The notes: generated from the sequence alone by a model not told the origin. A stretch of 60,041 nucleotides of DNA from Bacillus sp. V3-13 (GCF_002860165.1 NZ_PGUZ01000014.1:1-60041); one strand, 5' to 3'; positions 43,027-51,658 are shown, counted from the first letter of the stretch. Numbers and translations are program-made.

Positions 43027-44562
43027 ATTATTGAACTGGACTATGACTTGAAATCGATCCAGGAGATGCGGGAAGCGGTTCGCCGCGCGAAAGAGGCAAT
43101 ATCCAAGTTTCAACACTTTTCACAGGAACAAGTCGATCGTATCGTTAAAAATATCGCAGAAGCTGCATATCGAGCATCCGAAGCTTTAGCCCGGTTAGCA
43201 GTAGAAGAAACGGGAATGGGTGTTGTCGAACATAAAAAGATCAAAAATGAATTAAGTTCTATCGGTGTCCATGAAGCGATTAAGGATGAGAAAACTGTTG
43301 GAGTGATTCGAACGGATCCCAAAAAAAAGATTACCGAAGTTGCTTATCCTTTCGGTGTGATTGCAGGTATTATTCCGACTACCAACCCTACCTCTACAGC
43401 CATTTTCAAAACCCTGATTTCACTGAAAGCGCAAAATGGGATTGTCGTAAGCCCGCATCCATCCGCAGTAAATTGCACAGTGGAAGCATTGAAAATTTGT
43501 AACGAAGCAGCAGTAGAAGCAGGTGCTCCAGAAGGATTAATCGGCTGGATCACAAGGCCAACAATGGGAGCGACCACCCAACTAATGAAACACAACGATA
43601 TCAATTTGATCCTGGCAACAGGAGGAAGTGGATTAGTCCGGGCTGCATATAGTTCCGGAAAACCTGCCTACGGGGTGGGACCGGGGAATGTACCGGTATA
43701 TATCGATAAAACGGCGAATGTAAATAAGGCAGTAAACATGATTGTAGATAGCAAAACGTTTGATAATGGTACCATTTGTGCGACAGAACAATCAATTGTC
43801 GTTCACAAAAATATCAAAGAAATAACCATCAGAGAGTTAAAACATAACGGCGGATACTTTCTTAATGAAGCTGAGAAAGCAAAGGTGGAAAATATTATTT
43901 CCCCGATAAAAAGTAAGCTAAACCCGGCTATTGTGGGACGTTCAGCTGAGACGATTGCAGAAATGGCCGGAATTGATGTTCCGACCGGGACACGATTATT
44001 AATTTCTGAAGAAACCCGGATTGGGAAAGACATCCCTTTTTCGATTGAAAAACTGTCGCCAATTTTTGCTTTGTATACAGCAAATGAAATAGAAGAGGCG
44101 AAGAAAATTTGTTTGGCATTATTGAATCTGGGAGGCAGGGGGCACAGCTTGTCACTTCACACAAATGATGAAACAGTAGTCAATACGTTTGGCATTGACA
44201 TGCCTGTTTCACGTATCCTGGTCAATACGCTTGCTTCCATCGGTGCAGCAGGAGCAACGACAGGATTAACCGCCTCAATGACATTGGGTTGCGGGTCATA
44301 CGGCGGGAATATTACCTCCGACAATATCACAGCTCATCATTTGATCAATATAAAACGGATCGCCTATGGCATCAAAGATATCTCTATACCAAAACCAGCG
44401 AAATACAGGAAAGAAGGCTTGCAAGAAAATTTAACCAACGATAGTGTTGATCAAATTGTGAAACAAGTGATCAGGGAAGTGGATATGAAATCAATGCCGG
44501 TTGATCCCAACTTAGTTTCGCAATTGGTAAAGAACGTTATCGAGAAGTATCAAAATCAATAA
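43027..44562 (+). CDS. CoA-acylating aldehyde dehydrogenase of the microcompartment
   Basis: An aldehyde dehydrogenase of the EutE/PduP group, about 511 residues, converting aldehyde plus CoA and NAD to acyl-CoA and NADH. The catalytic Cys is in NGTICATEQ. GVIAGIIPTTNPTSTAIFKT and the C-terminal LTASMTLGCGSYGG are typical. An extension (about 460-511) ends SQLVKNVIEKY, a likely encapsulation helix. The start is odd: AAAGGAG (43012-43018) has no ATG, GTG or TTG at correct spacing. The codons there are ATT 43027 and ATT 43030, before GAACTGGACTATGAC. GTG 43009 is the standard alternative but lacks a ribosome site. Confidence 0.88.
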   Translation: MIELDYDLKSIQEMREAVRRAKEAISKFQHFSQEQVDRIVKNIAEAAYRASEALARLAVEETGMGVVEHKKIKNELSSIGVHEAIKDEKTVGVIRTDPKKKITEVAYPFGVIAGIIPTTNPTSTAIFKTLISLKAQNGIVVSPHPSAVNCTVEALKICNEAAVEAGAPEGLIGWITRPTMGATTQLMKHNDINLILATGGSGLVRAAYSSGKPAYGVGPGNVPVYIDKTANVNKAVNMIVDSKTFDNGTICATEQSIVVHKNIKEITIRELKHNGGYFLNEAEKAKVENIISPIKSKLNPAIVGRSAETIAEMAGIDVPTGTRLLISEETRIGKDIPFSIEKLSPIFALYTANEIEEAKKICLALLNLGGRGHSLSLHTNDETVVNTFGIDMPVSRILVNTLASIGAAGATTGLTASMTLGCGSYGGNITSDNITAHHLINIKRIAYGIKDISIPKPAKYRKEGLQENLTNDSVDQIVKQVIREVDMKSMPVDPNLVSQLVKNVIEKYQNQ

Positions 44563-44578
44563 TTAGGAGGAGTCAAGC

Positions 44579-44869
44579 ATGGCTAAAGATATTAACGGTG
44601 CACTTGGAATGATCGAAACGAGAGGATTAGTTGCTTCATTGGAAGCCGCGGATGCGATGGTGAAGGCTGCGAATGTGAACCTGGTAGGGAAGGTTCATGT
44701 AGGCGGAGGGATTGTTACTGTGCTTGTAACGGGTGATGTTGGGGCGGTTAAAGCGGCAACTGATGCAGGCAGTGCAGCTGCACAACGTGTTGGGGAACTT
44801 ATTTCCGTTCATGTCATTCCACGGCCTCATAATGAGCTGCAAATCATTCTGCCAAAAATAGAGTCTTAA
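44579..44869 (+). CDS. BMC-H shell protein
   Basis: A 96-residue single-BMC-domain protein that forms hexameric tiles of the shell. [21 protein letters not shown] and [23 protein letters not shown] match the canonical Pfam BMC fold (PduA/EutM type). The pore loop is KVHVGGG, a small glycine-rich pore suited to polar metabolites. AGGAGG precedes the ATG 16 bases after the aldehyde dehydrogenase. Confidence 0.95.
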   Translation: MAKDINGALGMIETRGLVASLEAADAMVKAANVNLVGKVHVGGGIVTVLVTGDVGAVKAATDAGSAAAQRVGELISVHVIPRPHNELQIILPKIES

Positions 44870-44906
44870 AAAACCAGCTAAGCAATAAAAGAGCGGGGTT
44901 CATGAG

Positions 44907-45563
44907 ATGATTAAAATTGACTCAGAACAAATTGTAGAAGAAGTATTGAGAAAGCTGGAGGAGACAAGGCATAAAACAATAGGTATTCCGATTGGCGTTT
45001 CAGCACGTCACTGTCATCTAAATGAAATGGCTTTAGAGAAACTCTTTGGTAAAGGGTATCAGTTAACAAAGAAGTCGGATTTATCACAGCCAGGCCAGTT
45101 TGCTGCAAATGAAACAGTAACCATCGCAGGACCGCGGGGGAGCATTGAGAGGGTGCGGGTCCTCGGTCCTTTAAGAAGGGCGACACAAGTTGAAATAAGC
45201 AAAACAGATTCGATCCGGCTCGGGGTGAATCCACCGATACGTGAATCAGGAAACATCCAGGGCTCCTCTCCGGTAACAATCGTAGGACCTAAAGGAAGTA
45301 TTTTTCTGGAAGAAGGATTGATCATCGCCCAAGCCCATATTCATATACCGCCAGATGATGCCCTTCACCTTAATTTGCATGACGGCGATTATGTAAAGGT
45401 GGAAATCACTAACGGGGAGCGTCCGATCCGGTTCGAAAGGGTGCGGATCCGTGTGTCGGCTAAATTCATATTAGAAATGCATATTGATACGGATGAAGCA
45501 AACGCTGCTTCGATAAAAACCGGCCAGAATGGGAGATTAGTTAAAAAGGGTGATGGCATATGA
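44907..45563 (+). CDS. pduL: PduL-family phosphotransacylase
   Basis: A 218-residue PduL enzyme converting acyl-CoA and phosphate to acyl phosphate and CoA inside the shell, which recycles CoA for the aldehyde dehydrogenase. Metal ligands are in SARHCHLNE (His35, His37) and AQAHIHIPP, and both PduL beta-barrel halves are present. The first 20 residues (SEQIVEEVLRKLEETRH) form a classical encapsulation helix. GAGCGGGG precedes the ATG. Its stop overlaps the next gene by four bases. Confidence 0.93.
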   Translation: MIKIDSEQIVEEVLRKLEETRHKTIGIPIGVSARHCHLNEMALEKLFGKGYQLTKKSDLSQPGQFAANETVTIAGPRGSIERVRVLGPLRRATQVEISKTDSIRLGVNPPIRESGNIQGSSPVTIVGPKGSIFLEEGLIIAQAHIHIPPDDALHLNLHDGDYVKVEITNGERPIRFERVRIRVSAKFILEMHIDTDEANAASIKTGQNGRLVKKGDGI

Positions 45564-46216
45564 CCAATCAACATGATGTCGAAGAAATTGTCATCGCAGT
45601 CCTCCGGAGAATGGAATCGGCTAAGCAGAAAAAGCAGCAGCTTCTTGTCATTGCTAAGGACCTGCAGCAACACAAGGAGCAGATAGAGGAGCTCAAATGG
45701 CATTGGGATGTCATCGAGAGGCAGCCTGATAGCAGTGATATTCCCTGTTCGACTAGTCACGCAGTCTTTTTGGACGTGAATCAGGACTTACTTGTAAAGG
45801 GAGCATTAGGTATTATTGATACACCTGAGAGCTTATTATTTTCCAATTTGATTTTTCAAGGATTCCGTGTTGATTTTGTTCCGGACAGCTCTTTATCCTG
45901 GATCTTAAATCCCGGTGGGAATCAAAAGGTGAACAAGAAATATATGATGCAGTTGATGCATTACCAAAAAAGATTAGAAGATTTCGGGGTTCACTTTTAT
46001 CCTTTGAAATCAATTATCCCGGAGGAAAAAGAGGGGTTGTCCCGTTCTTCCGCCGGAAAACAATCCATCAACTTTCATGACAAATTACTGACGAAAGAGA
46101 CTATTGATAGGTGGAAAGAGAACTGTATACATGTTCATCATGATACGATTATCACTCCTTTGGCAAGAGATACAGCAAAAGAGAAGGACATAAAAATTAT
46201 CGATGGCAGAGGGTAA
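45560..46216 (+). CDS. Unrecognised microcompartment protein with ITPLARD motif
   Basis: A 218-residue protein. An encapsulation-type helix (HDVEEIVIAVLRRMESAKQK) opens it. The middle (30-150) contains HAVFLDVNQDLLVKGALGII and is alpha/beta, possibly a nucleotide- or flavin-type fold. The end, KLLTKETIDRW then IITPLARDTAKEKDIKI, matches a motif seen at domain edges of several microcompartment proteins, such as EutT- and PduM-like ones. It is coupled to pduL by a four-base overlap, suggesting stoichiometric association. No enzymatic function can be assigned. Confidence 0.75.
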   Translation: MTNQHDVEEIVIAVLRRMESAKQKKQQLLVIAKDLQQHKEQIEELKWHWDVIERQPDSSDIPCSTSHAVFLDVNQDLLVKGALGIIDTPESLLFSNLIFQGFRVDFVPDSSLSWILNPGGNQKVNKKYMMQLMHYQKRLEDFGVHFYPLKSIIPEEKEGLSRSSAGKQSINFHDKLLTKETIDRWKENCIHVHHDTIITPLARDTAKEKDIKIIDGRG

Positions 46217-46231
46217 AAGGGGGAGTGACTC

Positions 46232-46516
46232 ATGATCATAGGTACAGTGGTCGGCAACATTTGGGCAACCCGGAAAGAGGAAGGACTAACAGGATTAAAG
46301 TTCCTGGTCGTCCAGCCTGATTTATTAGACAGGGATAATCCAAGAGAGCCGGCATTGATCGCAGTAGACCGGATCGGAGCCGGGTTAGGGGATAAAGTAA
46401 TGGTTACGAAAGGTTCCTCTGCTTCTTATTCAGAAGATAATCGGTTACCCATAGATGCATTAGTGATCGGAATTATCGATGCAATTGATACAGGAAAGGG
46501 TGAGGACGGTGACTAA
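46232..46516 (+). CDS. BMC-P (EutN/CcmL) shell vertex protein
   Basis: A 94-residue EutN/CcmL-domain protein forming pentamers that close the shell vertices. IIGTVVGNIWATRKEEGLTG and LIAVDRIGAGLGDKVMVTKG, then SSASYSEDNRLPIDALVIGI, are the standard pattern. AAAGGGGGAG precedes the ATG. It is the only pentamer gene in the window, and its end overlaps the second BMC-H gene. Confidence 0.95.
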   Translation: MIIGTVVGNIWATRKEEGLTGLKFLVVQPDLLDRDNPREPALIAVDRIGAGLGDKVMVTKGSSASYSEDNRLPIDALVIGIIDAIDTGKGEDGD

Positions 46517-46850
46517 AGCGTTGGGAATGGTGGAAACTAGGGGCCTGGCAGCTTCAATCGAAGTAGCGGATGCGATGTTAAAGAATGCAAATGTCAGCCT
46601 TGTCAAACAGTCAATGGTAGACGCGGCACTTGTAACGATATTGGTAGAAGGTGATGTAAGTGCGGTGCAGTCTGCTGTTGAATCGGGCAGAAAAGTGGCG
46701 GAAAGAACGGGAGCACTGATCGCCTTTAATGTCATTCCTCATCCCGATACCGATACGGATCAATTAATAGAAGAGAAAAATGAAGTTAAACAGTTAAAAA
46801 ACGAAGGGGACCAGACTGAGAAACAATCAGCTGATACGGAAAACGCTTAG
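46509..46850 (+). CDS. BMC-H shell protein with charged C-terminal tail
   Basis: A 113-residue second shell hexamer protein (KALGMVETRGLAASIEVADAM, VTILVEGDVSAVQSAVESG). A GGAAAGGG site 8 bases upstream fixes the start at GTG 46509, inside the end of the eutN gene. After the BMC fold (about residue 85) it has a 30-residue Glu/Lys/Gln-rich tail (EEKNEVKQLKNEGDQTEKQS) absent in the first BMC-H. The putative pore KQSMVDAALVT differs from the first protein, so the two tiles may pass different solutes. Confidence 0.92.
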   Translation: MTKALGMVETRGLAASIEVADAMLKNANVSLVKQSMVDAALVTILVEGDVSAVQSAVESGRKVAERTGALIAFNVIPHPDTDTDQLIEEKNEVKQLKNEGDQTEKQSADTENA

Positions 46851-46931
46851 AATATAGAAAGAATCAATATCGTAAAGGGAACCAGCTATTTCAATATGGT
46901 TGAACAATTTTGGGGAAAGGGGGGATCAATC

Positions 46932-47870
46932 GTGTCATTTAAACGGAAAAAGTTTGCAGTCATTGGATCGGGATATACAGGAACCACGATCGCCTTAATG
47001 ATTGCGCAAAAAGAACTTGGGGATATTGTGCTTGTTGATATCCCCTCTTTGCACAACCCTACAAAAGGAAAAGCGCTGGACCTGCTGGAAACAGGTCCGA
47101 TACAAAAATTTGATTCTGTTATTATAGGAACCTGCAATTATGAGGATATTAGAAATGCCGATCTGGTTATTATCACAGCCGGGATTGCAAGAAAACCGGG
47201 TATGACCAGGGACGATCTCGCTGCAACAAATGCAAAAATAATCGCTGAAGTGTCAGAACAGATAGCTTACTATGCTCCTGAAAGCTATGTTTTAGTACTG
47301 AGCAACCCGGTAGATGCAATGACATATATTTGCTTTAAGTCGACCGGCTTTCCGAAAAACCGGGTGATCGGGCAATCCGGGGTGCTGGATACAGCAAGGT
47401 TTAATGCATTCGTCGCCGCAGAGTTAAATATTTCGGTTGAAGATGTTTCGGGTTTTGTTTTAGGAGGCCATGGAGATACAATGGTTCCTTTAATTCGTTA
47501 TTCGTATGCAGGAGGAATCCCTTTAGAAAGAATCCTGCCAGAAGAAAAAATTGCTGCCATTGTTGAACGCACCCGTAAAGGCGGAGAAGAAATTGTTAAA
47601 TTGCTTGGCCAGGGAAGTGCGTATTATGCCCCTGCCGCTTCAATTGTCGAAATGGCAGAGGCTATCGTGAAAGACAAAAAGCGAATTCTTCCTTCCGTTG
47701 CGTATTTGGAGGGAGAATACGGTTACAAAGATATATATCTTGGAGTTCCTGCGATTCTTGGCGGCAATGGAATAGAAAGTATTATTGAATTGCCGCTAAC
47801 AGCTGAAGAAAAAGAAGCCTTTGACGATTCAGCCCAATCCGTGAAAAACGTTTTGAACCTGCTTAGGTAA
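46932..47870 (+). CDS. mdh: Malate dehydrogenase paralogue in the microcompartment operon
   Basis: A 312-residue LDH/MDH-family enzyme very like Bacillus Mdh in length and motifs. GSGYTG binds NAD, with Asp36 selecting NAD over [14 protein letters not shown] gives Arg87 and Arg93, the dicarboxylate-specific arginine being the malate signature. Arg156 and catalytic His180 in GGHGD follow. AAAGGGGGGATC places the start at GTG 46932. Loci of this kind usually recycle NADH with an alcohol dehydrogenase; reduction of oxaloacetate would be an alternative. No obvious encapsulation helix is present. Confidence 0.9.
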   Translation: MSFKRKKFAVIGSGYTGTTIALMIAQKELGDIVLVDIPSLHNPTKGKALDLLETGPIQKFDSVIIGTCNYEDIRNADLVIITAGIARKPGMTRDDLAATNAKIIAEVSEQIAYYAPESYVLVLSNPVDAMTYICFKSTGFPKNRVIGQSGVLDTARFNAFVAAELNISVEDVSGFVLGGHGDTMVPLIRYSYAGGIPLERILPEEKIAAIVERTRKGGEEIVKLLGQGSAYYAPAASIVEMAEAIVKDKKRILPSVAYLEGEYGYKDIYLGVPAILGGNGIESIIELPLTAEEKEAFDDSAQSVKNVLNLLR

Positions 47871-47926
47871 AGAACAATATTTTTTTGGGAATAATTTTTG
47901 TAATATTCAAAAATCTTTGTTTTGCC

Positions 47927-47938
47927 AAGGAGGTGATC
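47927..47938 (+). other. Orphan full-length Shine-Dalgarno sequence
   Basis: AAGGAGGTGATC is the full complement of the 3' end of Bacillus 16S rRNA, yet no start codon follows at normal distance; the permease starts 133 bases later with its own site. It may remain from a lost gene or act as a standby or translation-control site. Confidence 0.5.
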
Positions 47939-48070
47939 GTCCGAAACAACACTGGAGAGTTGCAACTTTTGGAACCCCGTTGGTCAACAAGTCGTGATGG
48001 ATGTGTCGCATACAGTCTCTGTTGGTGCCTGAAAAGTATTAGAAAACCGTATGGAGAGAAGGGGGAAAAC

Positions 48071-49672
48071 ATGTCTAATTTTGGTCTCGCATTGTTTGAA
48101 CAGAAATCAACCGGTGGAATCGCACGGCAAATCAGTCCAATCGATACGATGATCTACTCAGCTGCAAACCCGGGGTTAATGTTTGCACTCGTATATATCA
48201 TGTGGGCTCCATTTTTGTATCCGGGGGCACATATGGTTTGGGCTATTTTAGCTGTCTCACAAATGTTTATAATTGCAGGGCTGTATTGGTTATTTTCCGT
48301 ATCCATGCCCAGGTCAGGCGGTGAATATATCTACATTAGCCGTATCCTGCATCCCTCACTGGGCTTAATGGCGAGTTTTATGATTACCTTCACTTCAATC
48401 TCGTGGACAGGAATTCTGTTGAATTGGATTATAAAATGGTCAATTGTAGAATTCTTCTATTCGATTGCCCTGATTAATGGAAATGATGCGACATGGCTTG
48501 GCTATGCTGAGTTTTTTAACAGTAATTACATGCATGCGCTCATCGGAACAGCTATGTTGTTGTTTATCTACTATATTTATTACAAAGGAACAAAGTGGAT
48601 GGTGCGATTGGCTTATATCACGTTAGGTGCCACACTTTTGGGAGCTGTAGTATTTATTATCGCAAACCTCGTAACCGGGCAAGGCACTTTTGCCGCAAAT
48701 TTTACTCAACTAACCGGGTTAAACTATGATGATGTCATTACGATTGCTAAACAAGATGGTTTTACTGCGGAATTTCTTTTTGGCGCCACCTTTATGGCTG
48801 GATCAACCTATATCATTCTAAATACATTAGGTTCAACGTTTGGAGCAAATCTGGCCGGAGAAGTCCGCAATGTTCAAAAGTCTCAGTTGCTTGCATTGTT
48901 TGGTTCACTGGCGATATTAATGGTGATATGGGCTGTTTTCTATGGCATGACTTATATTAACTTTGGTGACATATGGTCAAACAGCTTGTATTATCTCTAC
49001 AATGCCGGGCATGAGGCTTATCCATTTGAAGGGTACGATCCTTTTATCACGATCATGATCGGTATTATGACAAAGAGTCCTATTTTTGTATTTTTAATTG
49101 CGATAAGCTTCGCGATTGCCACATTCGGTTCAGCTGCAGGATTAGGCTTCGGCCCGTCCCGTAACTTCGTTGCCTGGTCTTTCGACCGGTTAATCCCTAA
49201 AAAATTTATGGAACTCAACCCAAAGACAAATTCACCCACTTACGCATTAAAAACCGTGATCGTTGGTGCCTGGGTTTTTCTCATGCTTGATATCTTCGTT
49301 CCTTCGTGGACTGCAAATATTGCGTACACGATTTTCACATGGTTTTTGGCGTGGATTTTCTTGGGGATTGCCGGGATTGTTTTTTCAACCCGAAAGAAAG
49401 TATTGTTTAATTCCTCGCCGCCGATCGTTAAGACTAAATTTTTGGGTATGCATTTGGTGACCATTTTAGGCTGGCTGACATTGGCGATCAGCGTGTCTAT
49501 CTGTTACTATCTCCTGATCCCATTCTTTAGAGGCGATTTACCATTTACGATGATTGTTGTATCCCTCTTGTTAATGTTTATCCCGATTTTTATCTATTTC
49601 GTTATGAAACGTTCGCATGCTAAAAAAGGCATCGATATCGATATCCAATTCCAGGAGATACCTTCTGACTGA
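48071..49672 (+). CDS. APC-superfamily permease of the microcompartment locus
   Basis: A 533-residue transporter with twelve membrane segments. SMPRSGGEYIYISRILHPSL is the APC signature near TM3. The N-terminus (FGLALFEQKSTGGIARQISP) is charged and cytosolic. Loci of this class carry an APC carrier for the amino alcohol or amine substrate, so import of that compound is likely. GAAGGGGGA sets the start at ATG 48071; the frame is open upstream to 47885 but without a usable start. Confidence 0.9.
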   Translation: MSNFGLALFEQKSTGGIARQISPIDTMIYSAANPGLMFALVYIMWAPFLYPGAHMVWAILAVSQMFIIAGLYWLFSVSMPRSGGEYIYISRILHPSLGLMASFMITFTSISWTGILLNWIIKWSIVEFFYSIALINGNDATWLGYAEFFNSNYMHALIGTAMLLFIYYIYYKGTKWMVRLAYITLGATLLGAVVFIIANLVTGQGTFAANFTQLTGLNYDDVITIAKQDGFTAEFLFGATFMAGSTYIILNTLGSTFGANLAGEVRNVQKSQLLALFGSLAILMVIWAVFYGMTYINFGDIWSNSLYYLYNAGHEAYPFEGYDPFITIMIGIMTKSPIFVFLIAISFAIATFGSAAGLGFGPSRNFVAWSFDRLIPKKFMELNPKTNSPTYALKTVIVGAWVFLMLDIFVPSWTANIAYTIFTWFLAWIFLGIAGIVFSTRKKVLFNSSPPIVKTKFLGMHLVTILGWLTLAISVSICYYLLIPFFRGDLPFTMIVVSLLLMFIPIFIYFVMKRSHAKKGIDIDIQFQEIPSD

Positions 49673-49715
49673 TACGTCTATTAAAAATAAAAAGAGCGAT
49701 ATGGGGTGAGGGAAT

Positions 49716-50648
49716 TTGAAGATATTTTATGCAGGGGATCTGCATGGTGCTGAAACCGCATTTCGGAAATTCACCAATGCCGGCAAGTTTTATAAAGCGG
49801 ATTTAGTCATTTATGGCGGGGACTTTACAGGAAAAATGGTTGTCCCGGTTGTTGAAAAGTCCGGGGTATACACTTGTACGTATTATGGTTCAACAGTGAA
49901 AGTGAAAAAGGCCGGTGAACTCCCGGATTTGGAAAGGAATTTACGGAATGCAGGATTTTATCCTTTGGTCATTTCAGAAGCATCGTTAAATAAATTAAAC
50001 GAGAACGATGCGGAACGGATTATTAAAGAAAAGCAAATCGAAGTACTGAGAGAGTGGATTAAATTGGCTGATGAACGATACGAGGCCGCAGCGATTCCGT
50101 GTATCATCATTCCGGGAAGCGTAGATGATTTTTATCTCGATGAATTTCTCAACTCTGGAAGTTATCTGCAAAATGGAGACGGCAAAATCATCGAGGTGAA
50201 TGGATTTGAAATACTTTCTATTGGTGGCGGTAAATCAAGTGTATTTAAGTATCCCCGCGAGTTCAGTGAGGAGGAACTGGCTGAAAAAATCAATGAATTA
50301 GCTTCTCAAGTGAAAGATATGGGTAAATGTATTTTTAATATTCATATACCGCCTTACGACACAGATTTGGATCAAGGGACCTTATATGATGCCGAGTTAA
50401 AGCCGGTGCTTGATGGAGATGCGCTGGCAACTGCACCAGCAGGCAGCAAAGCCGTTCGCGAAGCAATTGAAATGTATCAACCAATGCTTGCCTTACATGG
50501 CCATGTTCATGAAAGCCGCGGGGTCACCACGATAGGAAGAACCGTTTGTATAAATGCCGGGACTGACTATGACCAAGGCCTGCTTAGAGGAGCGTTGATA
50601 GATGTTGGTGCAGATAGAAAAGTGGCTTATACTCTAACGGCTGGATAA
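49716..50648 (+). CDS. Metallophosphoesterase
   Basis: A 310-residue calcineurin-like phosphoesterase. The metal motifs are complete: FYAGDLHG (D-x-H), YGGDFTG (GGD), IPGSVDD in place of GNHD, IFNIHIPPYD and ALHGHVHES (GH-x-H). The SVDD variant is unusual and may change substrate preference. TTG start after GGGGTGAGGG. Standing 43 bases after the permease, it is probably co-transcribed. A phosphatase could remove dead-end phospho-intermediates, but nothing here shows its substrate. Confidence 0.85.
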   Translation: MKIFYAGDLHGAETAFRKFTNAGKFYKADLVIYGGDFTGKMVVPVVEKSGVYTCTYYGSTVKVKKAGELPDLERNLRNAGFYPLVISEASLNKLNENDAERIIKEKQIEVLREWIKLADERYEAAAIPCIIIPGSVDDFYLDEFLNSGSYLQNGDGKIIEVNGFEILSIGGGKSSVFKYPREFSEEELAEKINELASQVKDMGKCIFNIHIPPYDTDLDQGTLYDAELKPVLDGDALATAPAGSKAVREAIEMYQPMLALHGHVHESRGVTTIGRTVCINAGTDYDQGLLRGALIDVGADRKVAYTLTAG

Positions 50649-50758
50649 TGAAGCTGAGTGTTTACTATATTCATGTCGTGATAGATGAGGTGGAAGGCTT
50701 TTCTAAGTAATAGTTTCGTCTATAAAGCTATCTAAAAACAAAGTAAGGAGCATCAATC

Positions 50759-51658
50759 ATGGAGATTATTGCTAAAGAGCAAGCTATCCTTAAGATGTCG
50801 CCAAAAAATGCACCTGTAAAAAAGGTGGAAGCAGGGACTACGGTCATTTTTGAAACTTATGACTGCTTCAGTAATCAAATTCAGCAGGAAGACCAGCCTT
50901 TTAGCTCAGTCGGATGGGATAAAATTAACCCCGCGACAGGCCCATTATTTGTCGAGGGGGCGGAGCCTGAGGATATTTTAAAAGTAACAATTATCGATAT
51001 CAAGATTGATAGTAAAGGAGTCATGACGACTGCCCCTAAGCTTGGCGTTCTAGGGGATATCGTAACGGGCGAAACGACAAAAATCATTCCGATATATGAT
51101 GGGAAAGCCATTTTCAATGAGAAGATTCATATTCCCATTAAACCGATGATCGGAGTCATCGGCACTGCACCTGGAGACGAAGAAATTCCTACTGGAACCC
51201 CGGGTGCTCACGGCGGGAACATGGATTGCAAGAAAATTATTAAAGGCTCAACATTGTATTTACCAGTCAACGTGTCTGGCGCGCTGCTATCCATGGGTGA
51301 TTTACATGCGGTTATGGCTGATGGTGAGATTGTGATATGCGGCCTGGAAGTTCCAGGGGAAGTAACAGTCAAAATGGATGTTATAAAAGGGGAATCCCTT
51401 CCGTTGCCAATGCTGGTTAGTGAAGACAGAGTAATAACAATTGCCTCTGCGCAAACATTGGATGACGCAGCAAAATTAGCAACCGTCAACATGCATCAGT
51501 TTTTAGTCAAGCAGCTTGGCCTTGAAATTGATGAAGCTGGAATGCTGTTATCATTGGTTGGTGATCTACGCATTTGCCAGGTTGTCGACCCTTTAATGAC
51601 GGCTCGAATGGAACTGCCACAGTGGATATTGGATCAATATGAATACAAACTAAAATAG
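50759..51658 (+). CDS. Acetamidase/formamidase family amidase
   Basis: A 299-residue FmdA/AmdA-type amidase that hydrolyses short-chain amides to acid and ammonia. GPLFVEGAEPEDILKVTIID, PGAHGGNMDCK and SGALLSMGDLHAVMADGEIV are the family core (metal and active-site region). GTAAGGAG precedes the ATG. It is the last gene of the co-directional run and is followed by a terminator. Formamide or an amide derivative of the amino-alcohol pathway is a possible substrate, by context only. Confidence 0.9.
   Translation: MEIIAKEQAILKMSPKNAPVKKVEAGTTVIFETYDCFSNQIQQEDQPFSSVGWDKINPATGPLFVEGAEPEDILKVTIIDIKIDSKGVMTTAPKLGVLGDIVTGETTKIIPIYDGKAIFNEKIHIPIKPMIGVIGTAPGDEEIPTGTPGAHGGNMDCKKIIKGSTLYLPVNVSGALLSMGDLHAVMADGEIVICGLEVPGEVTVKMDVIKGESLPLPMLVSEDRVITIASAQTLDDAAKLATVNMHQFLVKQLGLEIDEAGMLLSLVGDLRICQVVDPLMTARMELPQWILDQYEYKLK

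Noticed and set aside
47927-47938. Fragment of a 16S rRNA gene
   Set aside because: Only the 12-base anti-Shine-Dalgarno complement matches; flanking sequence does not continue as rRNA.
47885-48070. 62-residue N-terminal extension of the permease
   Set aside because: In frame but hydrophilic and unlike APC proteins; the ATG at 48071 has its own ribosome site.
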